64,000 nucleotides of DNA from the NCBI GenBank assembly GCA_035653295.1, contig DASRCB010000233.1, positions 10,505 through 74,504 on the forward strand. The letters run 5' to 3'. The notes beneath the pieces were generated by a model. The model was not told where the DNA came from, ran no database searches, and worked only from the letters and a program-made list of their open reading frames with translations. This DNA is from DASRCB01 sp035653295. Lineage in GTDB: Bacteria; Acidobacteriota; Terriglobia; Bryobacterales; Bryobacteraceae. Every line of letters starts with the position of its first letter. Positions within the stretch are counted from its first letter, which is position 1. Below, piece after piece: positions 50,796 to 59,601 of the stretch. A program made the translations under genes and the position numbers.

Positions 50796-52085
50796 ATGCC
50801 GGAACATGACTGCGATGTGGTCATCATAGGCGCCGGCGTAGCCGGGCTTACAGCGGCCGCGGAACTTCGCGAAGCCGGCCGAAGCGTGGTCGTCCTCGAG
50901 GCGCGCGACCGGATCGGCGGCCGCATCTGTACGCAGCACGACAGCCTGACCGGCACGCCCATAGAGTATGGCGCGGAGTTCGTCCACGGCAGGCCCCCGG
51001 AACTGCTGAAGGCGATTCGCCGCGCCCGCGTGCCGCTTCGGGAGATGACCGGAGAGGAGCGATGCTTCCGTGACGGACGCATCGAACCGTGCGAAGACGA
51101 CATCAGCCACTCGCTGGAGATTCTCGATCGCATGGCGCCGCCGGATGACGGCGACTGCACCTTCGAGGCGTATCTGAAGGGGCTCGATGTGAGTGAGGAG
51201 GAGCGGTCGCGACTCACCGGGTATGTGGAAGGCTTCAACGCCGCCGATCGAAGACGCATCGGCGTTCGGGGGCTCACGATACAGCAGAAGGCCGAAAACG
51301 CCATTCAGGCAGAGACGATTCAGCGCCTCGAAACGGGGTACGACGGCCTGCCGAAAGCGCTGTGGCAGAAGCTCAGGGGTGACGTTCGACTGAACGTCGC
51401 GGCGAAGGAGATTCGCTGGCGGCGGGGCCAGGTCGAGGCTCACTCGGTTCACGCGCTGGGCATCGATGTCCAGCCTGTGACCTCGCGCTGCTGTATCATC
51501 ACCGCTCCACTCGGCGTGCTTCAGGCCGGAATGATAACGTTCAACCCGCAGCCGCGCCAGGCGCTGGATGCGGCGCGCAGCATTGCGGTCGGCCCCGTTG
51601 TGCGCGTATCGCTCCTGTTCTGCCAGTGGCCGGACAAGGCGCTGGCGGAAATGGGTTTTCTCCATGCCGAGGGCGAACCGTTTCCGACATGGTGGACGAG
51701 GGCGCCGGATCCTGTCCCGCTGCTCACCGCATGGTCGGGAGGGCCAGCGGCTATCCATCATGCCGGCAATTCGAGCGCCGCGGTCGCGCGCTCGGCGGTA
51801 CAGTCGCTGGCGCGTATGATTGGCGCGAAGCCGGCCGCGCTGGCGGCGCAACTGCGCTCCTGGCATCTGCACAACTGGCAAAACGATCCCTTCTCACGCG
51901 GCGCGTATAGCTATATACCGGTGGGCGCCATCGACGCGCCGGCAACGCTGGCGGAGGCCGTCGACGACACGCTGTGGTTCGCAGGCGAGGCGGCGAACAC
52001 CGAAGGCCACTGGGGCACGGTGCACGGCGCGCTTGCCACCGGCCGGCGCGCGGCCCGTGAGATTCTGGACCGCGTGCATGGTTGA
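50796..52085 (+). CDS. FAD-dependent amine oxidase
   Basis: A 429-residue flavoprotein of the monoamine-oxidase type. The N-terminal Rossmann fold is DVVIIGAGVAGLTAAAELRE with VVVLEARDRIGGR, and the C-terminal FAD-contact region is LWFAGEAANTEGHWGTVHGA. The middle (VLQAGMITFNPQPRQALDAA, GPVVRVSLLF) matches the family. It has no signal or membrane anchor, so it is a cytosolic oxidase of primary or polyamines of unknown identity. Its 3' end overlaps the ABC ATPase start by 8 bp, linking it to the FetAB-like exporter. Confidence 0.88.
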   Translation: MPEHDCDVVIIGAGVAGLTAAAELREAGRSVVVLEARDRIGGRICTQHDSLTGTPIEYGAEFVHGRPPELLKAIRRARVPLREMTGEERCFRDGRIEPCEDDISHSLEILDRMAPPDDGDCTFEAYLKGLDVSEEERSRLTGYVEGFNAADRRRIGVRGLTIQQKAENAIQAETIQRLETGYDGLPKALWQKLRGDVRLNVAAKEIRWRRGQVEAHSVHALGIDVQPVTSRCCIITAPLGVLQAGMITFNPQPRQALDAARSIAVGPVVRVSLLFCQWPDKALAEMGFLHAEGEPFPTWWTRAPDPVPLLTAWSGGPAAIHHAGNSSAAVARSAVQSLARMIGAKPAALAAQLRSWHLHNWQNDPFSRGAYSYIPVGAIDAPATLAEAVDDTLWFAGEAANTEGHWGTVHGALATGRRAAREILDRVHG

Positions 52086-52773
52086 GGCGTTTCTTCGCGC
52101 CGACCGGCTCACCCGAGCCGTACCCGGCAAGGTGATCGTCGATGCGGTCAGCTTCGAGGTGGCGCGCGCCGAGGTGCTGGGCATCTTCGGTCCCAGCGGG
52201 TCGGGTAAGTCGTCGCTGTTGCGGCTGATCAACCGGCTCGATGAGCCGAGTTCGGGAACGGTGTGGCTGGAAGGGGTCGATTACCGCTCCATCGCCCCGC
52301 GCGAGCTGCGGCGGCGCGTCGGAATGATCATGCAGCGCGCTTATCTGTTCCCCGGCACCGTTGCGGAGAACCTCCGTTACGGACCCCTGCAACACGGCGA
52401 AGCCCTCGACGACGCGCGCGTGAGCGATCTGCTGGCGGGCGTCGCGCTGGGCGGCTACGAGGAGCGCGACGCCGCAACTTTATCCGGCGGCGAGGCGCAG
52501 CGCGTGGCCATCGCCCGCGCCCTGGCGAACAATCCCCAGGCGCTTCTCATGGACGAGCCCACATCCGCGCTGGACGAAGAAGCGAAACAGCAGGTGGAGC
52601 GAACCATTCGCAGCGTCGTCCAGCAGCATCAGCTCACCACCCTGATCGTGACGCACGATTCGGCGCAGGCCCAGCGGCTGGCCGATCGCATCCTGCTGCT
52701 GCGCGACGGGCGGGTGGACAACGTCGGAACACCGCGGGAGGTGCTGCACAATGCTGAACGCAATCCTCGCTAG
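52078..52773 (+). CDS. fetA: FetA-like ABC transporter ATP-binding protein
   Basis: A 231-residue ATPase with Walker A FGPSGSGKSSLLRLI near residue 36, signature LSGGEAQRVAIARAL near residue 137, Walker B ALLMDEPTSALDEE near residue 158 and switch VTHDSAQAQRLAD. It is of phosphate-importer-like size. It overlaps the following UPF0014/FetB-type permease gene by 23 bp, which defines it as the partner of that permease. FetAB of Escherichia coli exports iron under oxidative stress; this function is inferred from family, not shown here. Confidence 0.88.
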   Translation: MVEAFLRADRLTRAVPGKVIVDAVSFEVARAEVLGIFGPSGSGKSSLLRLINRLDEPSSGTVWLEGVDYRSIAPRELRRRVGMIMQRAYLFPGTVAENLRYGPLQHGEALDDARVSDLLAGVALGGYEERDAATLSGGEAQRVAIARALANNPQALLMDEPTSALDEEAKQQVERTIRSVVQQHQLTTLIVTHDSAQAQRLADRILLLRDGRVDNVGTPREVLHNAERNPR

Positions 52774-53578
52774 TCACGAACTGCTGCTGGGGCTGGCGCA
52801 GGCCCTCGTCGCCGCCGCTCTGGCGCTCGGCGTTGCGCTGGTGGCGCGCAGCCGCGGGATCCGGCTGTTCAGCGATACGGTCATATCGCTGGTCCGCGGG
52901 CTCACGCAGATGATCGCCGTCGGCTACATCTTCGTATTGCTGCTGCGCGGGCCGCGGTGGATCAGCCCCTTCGTGCTGGCGGCCATGATCGTCGCGGCCG
53001 CCGCCACCTCCTCGCGGCGCGCTCGCGGCTTTCCAGGCGCGTTCCGAATTTCACTCACCGCGATCTTTTGCGGAGCCGGTCTGGTCATTACTGTAATGAC
53101 CGTGCTGGGGGCCATCGACACAGCCGTGAGCGCGCTCATTCCCGTCGGGAGCATGCTGATTGCGAACGCCATGAACGCCAACGCGCTGGCGCTGGACCGG
53201 TTCCGGTCGGAGGTGGACGCTCACCGGGGTGAGATCGAGTCCGCGCTCGCGCTCGGCGCGGCCCCGGGCGCGACCGTTCGCGATCCCATGCAGAACGCGC
53301 TGCGCGCCAGCCTGATTCCGCCGATCGACAATCTGCGGTCCCTGGGCATTGTCTGGATTCCCGGGCTGATGGCCGGCATGCTGCTGTCCAAAGGCTCGCC
53401 GGTTTATGCGTCCATCTACCAGTTCGTGGTGCTGGCGATGATTCTGGGGTCGTCCGGGCTGACGTGCATGGTGAGCACGTGGCTCATGTCTCAGGCCGCG
53501 TTTTCGCCCGCGGAACAACTGGTCATGCGCCCCGCTCCGGTCCGCGCGGGAGCCGCTGGCGGCCGGCTAGGGCGGTAG
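52751..53578 (+). CDS. fetB: FetB-like (UPF0014) ABC transporter permease
   Basis: A 275-residue membrane protein with seven hydrophobic segments. The family signatures are VISLVRGLTQMIAVGYIFVL near residue 45, IPVGSMLIANAMNANALALD near residue 132, the cytosolic EIESALALGA and RASLIPPIDNLRSLGIVWIPG near residue 188, followed by LMAGMLLSKGSPVYA. The UPF0014 group includes FetB, an iron-exporting permease that raises oxidative-stress resistance. It overlaps the ATPase gene and ends the three-gene operon. It is convergent with the S8 protease gene, whose stop codon lies one base away. Confidence 0.9.
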   Translation: MLNAILASHELLLGLAQALVAAALALGVALVARSRGIRLFSDTVISLVRGLTQMIAVGYIFVLLLRGPRWISPFVLAAMIVAAAATSSRRARGFPGAFRISLTAIFCGAGLVITVMTVLGAIDTAVSALIPVGSMLIANAMNANALALDRFRSEVDAHRGEIESALALGAAPGATVRDPMQNALRASLIPPIDNLRSLGIVWIPGLMAGMLLSKGSPVYASIYQFVVLAMILGSSGLTCMVSTWLMSQAAFSPAEQLVMRPAPVRAGAAGGRLGR

Positions 53579-55072
53579 CTAAGCCGGCCGCCCGAAGCCC
53601 TGGTAATTGAATGGGAAACCCAGATTGAGAGCCGATGCGCTCAGGGCATTCGTGAGCGCCCGGGTCCGAAACGTATCCCGATTCATGCTCTGAATTGCGG
53701 CGCTCCTGGCCAGCGTTCGCGCGGCGATGCCGGTAACCACCGGCGTGGCCATGGAGGTTCCGCTCATCGCCCCGTAACCGCCACCGGAAATTGTCGAGAT
53801 TACACCGACTCCGGGAGCCGCAAAGAAGACCTCAGGCCCTATGTTGCTGAAGGCGGCGATAAAGAGTCCGGGGTCCGTCGTCGAGGCCGGCGTTGCGCAG
53901 ACATAGCAATCGTCATACGTTCCCGCCGGAAATGATCCGATCTTTCCGAAAGCGGTCACGGCCAGTCCAGGCGCATACGCTGCTGGAAAATTCACCGCCT
54001 GCCGATTGTCGTTGCCGGCCGCCGCCACAACCAGCACACCCTGGTCGGCCGCATCCTGAATGGCATCCCGCATCACATCGTCGGCGGGTACGCCGCCGAG
54101 ACTCAGGTTCAGGATGTCGCATCCGTCGTTCACAGCCAGGATCATGGCTTTGAGGATCTCGTAGTTCGTGGTTGTCTGCTGGTTGGCGGCGAAGACCCGA
54201 TAGCTGCTCAAAGTCACACCCGGTGCAAGGCCGGTAATCCCCGCCGGTAGGCTGCCCCGTGATGCAATGATGCCGGCCACGTGCGTGCCGTGACCGAGGC
54301 CATTATCTCCGTAATGCGCGGCCGATTCGCCGTGAGCGGTGTTTCTGCCGGAGGCCACGGCAAGGTCGGGATGATGCAGATCGATGCCGGTGTCGATGAC
54401 GCCGACCTTCACCCCGGCGCCGTCAGTGGGCGCGGCCGCGGCGTACATTTGCCGCACCACATCGCCGGCGGTCAAATCGATTCGCCGCAGCGAAAACTGA
54501 TCGCCCGGGCTGATTCGGAGCGAGGTTGCGTAGTGCCCCCAGTAGCCATTGCGCGGCGGCGAGATGTACAGCCTTTCAACGGCGACCGGTGGGTTCCCCA
54601 GAGCCAGCCGCGCCGTCCCTGAGCTGTCGGTCGCGGAGGCGGCGCCCTCGTTCTTCGCGAAGTCCGTGAATGCGGTAACGTTCGCACCAGCGATCGGCGC
54701 GCCGGAGACAGCGTCAACCACGGAAATCGCAACCGCTGCCGCGGCCGAAGCGCCCGGCGCGGGCGTGGGAGCGAACGATGCGACCAGAGCGATGCGATAC
54801 TCGCGCAGGGGAGCGAGCCGGAAGCCAATCGGCGCGGCCTGCACGGCCAGAGGGGCGGACTCCGGCGCCTCCACGAGCTTCGGCCCGTTCTCCTGCACCG
54901 AGTCGATGATCGTCAGGGGAACGGGGAGTTCTGGTATGGAGAGCGCCATAGGCGGCGCTGTGCTGCGCGCGCCGCCCACGCTGGTCAGAGTCGAAAACTC
55001 GCGGCCATGGCGGGGCTCGGCCCGCAGCCCCCGCTCCGGCAACAGTATGAAGCGTCTGTTTCCCGGATCCAA
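53579..55072 (-). CDS. Subtilisin-like (S8) serine protease paired with gasdermin
   Basis: A 497-residue protease with no signal peptide (MDPGNRRFILLPERGLRAEP), so it should act in the cytoplasm. The catalytic triad is complete: Asp227 (GVIDTGID), His261 (GHGTHVAGI), Ser440 (SGTSMATP), with oxyanion Asn354 (AAGNDN). The first 210 residues hold an alpha/beta propeptide-like part and a beta-sandwich resembling a carboxypeptidase-regulatory domain (SVVDAVSGAPIAGANVTAF, SSGTARLALG). It follows the gasdermin gene by 16 bp on the same transcript. By analogy with bacterial gasdermin systems it is the likely activating protease that cuts the gasdermin C-terminal peptide; the trigger is unknown. Confidence 0.9.
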   Translation of the reverse strand: MDPGNRRFILLPERGLRAEPRHGREFSTLTSVGGARSTAPPMALSIPELPVPLTIIDSVQENGPKLVEAPESAPLAVQAAPIGFRLAPLREYRIALVASFAPTPAPGASAAAAVAISVVDAVSGAPIAGANVTAFTDFAKNEGAASATDSSGTARLALGNPPVAVERLYISPPRNGYWGHYATSLRISPGDQFSLRRIDLTAGDVVRQMYAAAAPTDGAGVKVGVIDTGIDLHHPDLAVASGRNTAHGESAAHYGDNGLGHGTHVAGIIASRGSLPAGITGLAPGVTLSSYRVFAANQQTTTNYEILKAMILAVNDGCDILNLSLGGVPADDVMRDAIQDAADQGVLVVAAAGNDNRQAVNFPAAYAPGLAVTAFGKIGSFPAGTYDDCYVCATPASTTDPGLFIAAFSNIGPEVFFAAPGVGVISTISGGGYGAMSGTSMATPVVTGIAARTLARSAAIQSMNRDTFRTRALTNALSASALNLGFPFNYQGFGRPA

Positions 55073-55088
55073 TTCTGTCTGGTCCCGC

Positions 55089-55904
55089 TTAACCCGCGGC
55101 GCCCACGGCGGTGCCGTCGCCGAGTTCGATCAAGCCATCGGAGGGAAGCAGCTCCGGCGTGACGCGGATGCCCTCTTCCACCGCCAGCGGCGTGGCGCCC
55201 GCGGGCGCGGCGACCAGCGTGAGAACGCCGTCCTTCACCCCGACCTGGAAGCACTGGAACGCGAAGATCAGGTCCTGCGTTCCTGTGAATGATACCGTCG
55301 AACTGCTGGCCCCGCTGGCCGCTACCGAAACGTTGCCCCCAGCCACGCCACTCAGTACGGGCACTGTCACGCTGGCGTCCACGCCGTTGCTGCGCTCGAA
55401 ATGCACGGTGAACTTCCTCGATTTCGCAGTCTTGGTTATAAGGTACAGGTTTCCGTTACCGAGCACATATTGCTGCAGAATCTTGTTTCCCCCGTCCACA
55501 TCGGCGTTGCGCAGATAATTGCCGATTTCCAGCGGGACAGCCTGGTCATTCAGAACGTCGTTGTACGCAAACGTGATCTGCCTCGCGTTGGTGAAATCCG
55601 CGCTCGCGCCCAGATTCGATCCACCCATGGCCCCGATCAGGTTTCCGAGAATCGTCACGCCTACCCCGATCTTCAGGGTGCTGGAGCTCTGGCCATTGAT
55701 GTCCGCGGCCACAATATTGGCGGTGATCGCGGGCAGCGGTCCTGGAGGGTTGGTTATCAGCAGGTTCAGCGGGCCCAGATAGAGCGGCTGCTTGTTTTGA
55801 ACGCCGATAAGATCCAGAGGCTTGATCGCGGCATTGGGGTGCCTCACGACGTTATAGCCCAGATTCTTAAGGAAAGTGACCGACTGGTCCGAACAGATTC
55901 CCAT
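55089..55904 (-). CDS. Bacterial gasdermin-like pore-forming protein
   Basis: A 271-residue protein with no signal peptide. The start MGICSDQSVTFLKNLGYNVV, followed by RHPNAAIKPLDLIG, matches the conserved N-terminus of bacterial gasdermins, with an early cysteine (Cys4) where those proteins are palmitoylated. Further family-like segments are INGQSSSTLKIGVGVTILGN with LIGAMGGSNLGASADF, ARQITFAYNDVLND, YLITKTAKSRKFTVHFERS and GGNVSVAASGASSSTVSF. The last 20-30 residues (RVTPELLPSDGLIELGDGT) would be the inhibitory peptide removed by a protease. After cleavage such proteins form large membrane pores and kill infected cells. AAGGAGA lies 6 nt before the ATG. The identification rests on my recall of the family. 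Confidence 0.83.
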   Translation of the reverse strand: MGICSDQSVTFLKNLGYNVVRHPNAAIKPLDLIGVQNKQPLYLGPLNLLITNPPGPLPAITANIVAADINGQSSSTLKIGVGVTILGNLIGAMGGSNLGASADFTNARQITFAYNDVLNDQAVPLEIGNYLRNADVDGGNKILQQYVLGNGNLYLITKTAKSRKFTVHFERSNGVDASVTVPVLSGVAGGNVSVAASGASSSTVSFTGTQDLIFAFQCFQVGVKDGVLTLVAAPAGATPLAVEEGIRVTPELLPSDGLIELGDGTAVGAAG

Positions 55905-55950
55905 TGCAAATCTCCTTCCGAGTGTTTCGCGGCGCGAGAGAACGTCGTGA

Positions 55951-55978
55951 ATTATAGCACCCGTGCGGCGCGTTTCAA
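55951..55978 (-). promoter_or_regulatory. Strong sigma-70-type promoter of the gasdermin operon
   Basis: On the minus strand TTGAAA (55973-55978), a 16-bp spacer and a perfect TATAAT (55951-55956) lie 46 nt ahead of the gasdermin ATG. It is one of the best promoter matches in the window and stands out in this GC-rich DNA. It implies constitutive expression of an inactive pre-pore, as in ready-made defence systems. Confidence 0.72.
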
Positions 55979-56031
55979 CACGAAAAGCAGAAAGAAATCG
56001 CACGGGAACCTGTCGAGAGCGCTGGTTGCCC

Positions 56032-56820
56032 TCAGCGGCTGAGAAAGACGTGGATGCTGGTCACCGCGCGGAAGCCCATGCGCTCGTACAGCCGCAGGCC
56101 GGCGCGCGTGGATTGCAGCACGATCCCATTGGAGGCAGCGCTCGCGCGCGTGCGCTCGATGGCGTGGCGCATCACCGCTTCGGCGTACCCGCGCCGCTGC
56201 CAGGCGGGCAGCGTGCCCACGGAGTAGATGCCGATCACGCCCGCCCACGCGATGGTCGCCGTGGTGCAGATCGGCCTTCCTTCCTGATATCCGACCCAGC
56301 CGCGCAGGCTTCCGCCCCAGCCCCGGCCGGCGCCGTAGACCGCATCGCAGACCGCGAAGGGGATATCGAAGGCCACCGCGGTCACGTGCGAGAAGGCGGT
56401 TCGCGTCGGCCCATCGCTGACTTCGCGCACTTCCATCCGAGGCAGCGCGCGCACCGGGCTGGCAAGCGCTTCGGCGACCATCCCCGGCGCGGTGGTGATG
56501 TGCCGCAGCGAATGCCGTTCGAGCACTCCCCGCAGCGGTCCGCGCGTTTCCCCGATCAGGTCGTCGCAGGCCCAGAAGGACCACGGAAGGTTCTTCGCGC
56601 GGTAGAAATCGGCGGACTCGTCCATCTGCCGCGACAGCGCACCGACATCGCCGTTCAGCGACGCGCATAACACTGCGGCATTGAACACACCGTAATCGAC
56701 GCCCGACGAGATCACGGTCAGCGCGGGCAAATCGCGGATCTCGCCCTCGCGGCGCGCGCGTCCGAAGAAGCGCATCGCCTCCCGAAGGTTCTCGCTCACG
56801 GTTGCCGCGTCAGGCGCCAT
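56032..56820 (-). CDS. GNAT-family N-acetyltransferase
   Basis: A 262-residue protein. The C-terminal half carries the GNAT fold: acetyl-CoA loop GTLPAWQRRGYAEAVMRHAI (Q/RxxGxG/A-type) near residue 205, then RTRASAASNGIVLQSTRAG and LRLYERMGFRAVTSI at the end. The N-terminal half (residues 1-120) is a less conserved, helical domain. The substrate is unknown. It lies 127 bp upstream of the gasdermin gene, with that gene's own promoter in between, and so is probably not part of the system. priA precedes it by 9 bp. Confidence 0.85.
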   Translation of the reverse strand: MAPDAATVSENLREAMRFFGRARREGEIRDLPALTVISSGVDYGVFNAAVLCASLNGDVGALSRQMDESADFYRAKNLPWSFWACDDLIGETRGPLRGVLERHSLRHITTAPGMVAEALASPVRALPRMEVREVSDGPTRTAFSHVTAVAFDIPFAVCDAVYGAGRGWGGSLRGWVGYQEGRPICTTATIAWAGVIGIYSVGTLPAWQRRGYAEAVMRHAIERTRASAASNGIVLQSTRAGLRLYERMGFRAVTSIHVFLSR

Positions 56821-56829
56821 GCGTTGCGA

Positions 56830-59259
56830 TTAGAGCAAAGACACGGGATCGACGTCAATCACCAGCGCCGCCGCATTCCATTTGTGTTCCAGCGCGTGAC
56901 GCCGAAGCGTTTGCAGGGTTTCGTTCAGGCGCTTACGGCTGGCGGCCTTGATGAGCAGCTGGTAGCGGAATTCGGCCTTCAGCCGAGGGACGGGAGCTTC
57001 CGCCGGACCGAGCACTTTCAGGCCTTCAGGAAGGGGGTCCAGCAGATGGCCGAGCTCAGCGCTCCTCGCCAGCGCGTCTTCCTGCCGCTCGCTGCGCACG
57101 AGCACATTTGCCAGGGCGGCGAACGGCGGATACCGCATCAGCCGCCGGAACTGAATTTCTTTCTCATAAAAGAGCTGATAATTCTGCTGCGCCGCGAAGC
57201 GGATGGCGTAATGATCGGGGCTAATGGTCTGGATCAGCACCATGCCGGGCAGATCGCCGCGGCCGGCGCGGCCCGCTGCCTGGGTCAGAAGCTGGAATGT
57301 GCGCTCGGCGGCCCGGAAGTCCGGCATTGCGAGACCGATGTCAGCCGAGATCACCCCGACCAGCGTGACATTGGGGATGTCGTGCCCCTTGGCGATCATC
57401 TGCGTGCCCACCAGAATGTCGAAGCTGCCTTCGCGGAAACCCTGGAGAATCGACTCGAAGTGGCGCTTGCCGCTGACCGTGTCGCGGTCCATCCGGGCGA
57501 TGCGCGCCTGCGGGAACTCCTTGTGCAGATCGTCTTCGACCTTCTCCGAGCCGGTGCCGATGAACTGCAGGTAATCGCTGTCGCACTGCGGGCAGCGTGA
57601 CGGCACGCGCTGCGCGTAATTGCAGTAATGACACAGCATGCGCTTGTCGCGCCGGTGCCAGGTCATGGTGACCGAGCAGTTGACGCACTCCATGCGCCAG
57701 CCGCACGCGCGGCAGGTAACGAAGCTCGAAAAACCGCGGCGGTTCAGCAGCAGCATGACCTGTTCACCTGCCGCGAGGCGCTCGCCGATGGCGTCGCGGA
57801 GGCGGCGCGAGAAGGTGGCCTGGCGGCGCGTTTGCAGGAACTCCTCGCGCATGTCGATGATCTCCACCTTCGGCATGGGCCGGCGTTCGATCCGTTCCGG
57901 TAGTTCCAGACGCGCGTACTTCCCGCGCTCCACGTTGTAGCGCGATTCGAGGCTGGGCGTCGCCGAACCGAGCACGACAACCGCGCCGGCAGCGCTGGCG
58001 CGCAGGATGGCGAGATCGCGGCCGTGATAACGCGGCGTTTCGTGCTGCTTGTAGCTGCCGTCATGCTCCTCGTCAACGATGATCAGGCCGAGGTTGCGTA
58101 CCGGTGCGAACACGCCGGAGCGCGTGCCGACGACGACTCCGGCCGCCCCGCTGCGCACGCGCCGCCACTGCTCGGCCCGCTCGGCATCGTTGAACGCGGA
58201 GTGCAGAATGGCGACGCGATCACCGAAGCGGTGGTAGAACTGCCCGGCCACCGCGGGCGTGAGCGCGATCTCCGGAACCAGCAGCAGCGCGCCGCGGCCC
58301 AGTTCGAGACACGCGTCGATGGCGCGCAGGTAGACCTCCGTCTTGCCCGATCCGGTAACGCCCTCCAGCAGGAAGGAATGGAATGCGCGCCGCACGAGAG
58401 CCGCTTCGATCTCCTGGTAAGCGGCGAGCTGATGCGCGTTCAGGGTGCGCTCGGGACGGAGCGGCTCCAGCGTGTTGATGACCGATTCGGTTTCCAGCCG
58501 CGCCAGACCCCGTCGCGCCAGCGCCCGCGCCGCGCGGCTGGCGTTCTGCACCACTTCTCCCAGGCGCTCCACATTGTGCGTGCCGGGATGCAGCTCCAGG
58601 AACGACAGCAGTTCGCGCTCGGGCTTCGGGAGGCTTCCGTTCGGATTTCGCTTAAGAAACTCGACCCGAAGCCTCGCAGCGGAAGCGCGGAAGGGATCAC
58701 GTTCCGCTTTCAGGTCTTCGACGGCGATGAAACCCTTCTTCTCAAGGGAGCGGATCGCCCGATCGCCGTTGGCCACCTTCTTCTTCAGGTACGCGGCCGA
58801 GAGCGGGCGCGCCTCGAGCAGGCGCAGGAGCTGAAGGACGGGATCCTCATCCGGCTGTCCGAGCAGCAGCTGGCGCGCGGCGTCCCGGCCGGCGTCGGTG
58901 AGCGAGTACAGCTTCGTGCGGCGAACCTCGCCGGAGAGCGGCATCATGCTACGCAGCACCTCGCCGAGAGGCGCGCAGTAGTACCCCGATATCCAGCGGC
59001 CGAGGGCGATCAGCTCGGCGTCGAGCACCGGTTCTTCATCGATGAGCCGGAGGGCCTCTTTGAGCTGCGCCTCGGGGGCGGGGTCGTCGTGAACGCGAAG
59101 GATCACGCCGGTCAGCGTGCGCGCGCCGAATGGAACCAGAACACGGCAGCCGGTCTGCGCGCGATGCCGCAGCGTTTCCGGCAGCTCATAGGTGAAGGGC
59201 TGATCGAGCGGCACAGGCAGGCTGACGTCGCAGTAGCGCAAAGAGATAGTGTGCCGCAC
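56830..59259 (-). CDS. priA: Primosomal replication-restart helicase PriA
   Basis: An 809-residue 3'-5' DNA helicase that reloads the replisome at stalled forks. The 3'BD domain is at the N-terminus (LPVPLDQPFTYELPETLRHR, GCRVLVPFGARTLTGV). Helicase motifs include Walker A GVTGSGKTEVYLRAI, motif II DEEHDGSYKQ, motif III LGSATPSLESRYN and motif VI QAAGRAGRGDLPG. The zinc-binding insertion has paired cysteines: CRACGWRMECVNC and CHYCNYAQRVPSRCPQC. The length is slightly above average. It is followed by the GNAT gene with a 9-bp gap. Confidence 0.97.
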   Translation of the reverse strand: MRHTISLRYCDVSLPVPLDQPFTYELPETLRHRAQTGCRVLVPFGARTLTGVILRVHDDPAPEAQLKEALRLIDEEPVLDAELIALGRWISGYYCAPLGEVLRSMMPLSGEVRRTKLYSLTDAGRDAARQLLLGQPDEDPVLQLLRLLEARPLSAAYLKKKVANGDRAIRSLEKKGFIAVEDLKAERDPFRASAARLRVEFLKRNPNGSLPKPERELLSFLELHPGTHNVERLGEVVQNASRAARALARRGLARLETESVINTLEPLRPERTLNAHQLAAYQEIEAALVRRAFHSFLLEGVTGSGKTEVYLRAIDACLELGRGALLLVPEIALTPAVAGQFYHRFGDRVAILHSAFNDAERAEQWRRVRSGAAGVVVGTRSGVFAPVRNLGLIIVDEEHDGSYKQHETPRYHGRDLAILRASAAGAVVVLGSATPSLESRYNVERGKYARLELPERIERRPMPKVEIIDMREEFLQTRRQATFSRRLRDAIGERLAAGEQVMLLLNRRGFSSFVTCRACGWRMECVNCSVTMTWHRRDKRMLCHYCNYAQRVPSRCPQCDSDYLQFIGTGSEKVEDDLHKEFPQARIARMDRDTVSGKRHFESILQGFREGSFDILVGTQMIAKGHDIPNVTLVGVISADIGLAMPDFRAAERTFQLLTQAAGRAGRGDLPGMVLIQTISPDHYAIRFAAQQNYQLFYEKEIQFRRLMRYPPFAALANVLVRSERQEDALARSAELGHLLDPLPEGLKVLGPAEAPVPRLKAEFRYQLLIKAASRKRLNETLQTLRRHALEHKWNAAALVIDVDPVSLL

Positions 59260-59601
59260 TGGCCGGAAGTATCAGATCGTCTTTGCGCAAAAGTGGTCGA
59301 TAGACGCTGCGCCGGGCTACCACGTTTCGTAATTTACTGTAATTCGCTCCGTTATATGACTCAGCAACATTCTCCTAATCAGCGGTTTACAGCAGGATTC
59401 AATCTACTTTCCTTACAGAATTTGAGATCGCAAATATGGCAAGCCATAAAGATCACGCGATGATGACGGAGTAAATGACTGAATACACGTCATCAGTTTT
59501 GTGGAGGCACGCGTGCATCCCCGTGCAACATCCCGGCGCGGGACGCTCACTCACTCGGTCCCGCCTCGCACGCCGGGCAAGTTTCAATGGAGGAGTAACC
59601 A
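59260..59601. other. Intergenic region upstream of the TonB receptor
   Basis: These 342 bp separate the divergent priA and receptor genes. They hold the candidate promoter at 59422-59450 in an AT-richer part and a GC-rich stretch (59500-59580) before the strong ribosome-binding site GGAGGAG (59589-59595). I see no gene or RNA in it. Confidence 0.6.
59422..59450 (+). promoter_or_regulatory. Candidate promoter of the TonB receptor gene
   Basis: TTGAGA (59422-59427) and CATAAA (59445-59450) are 17 bp apart, with 5 and 4 of 6 matches to the sigma-70 consensus, about 150 bp ahead of the start codon. Confidence 0.5.
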
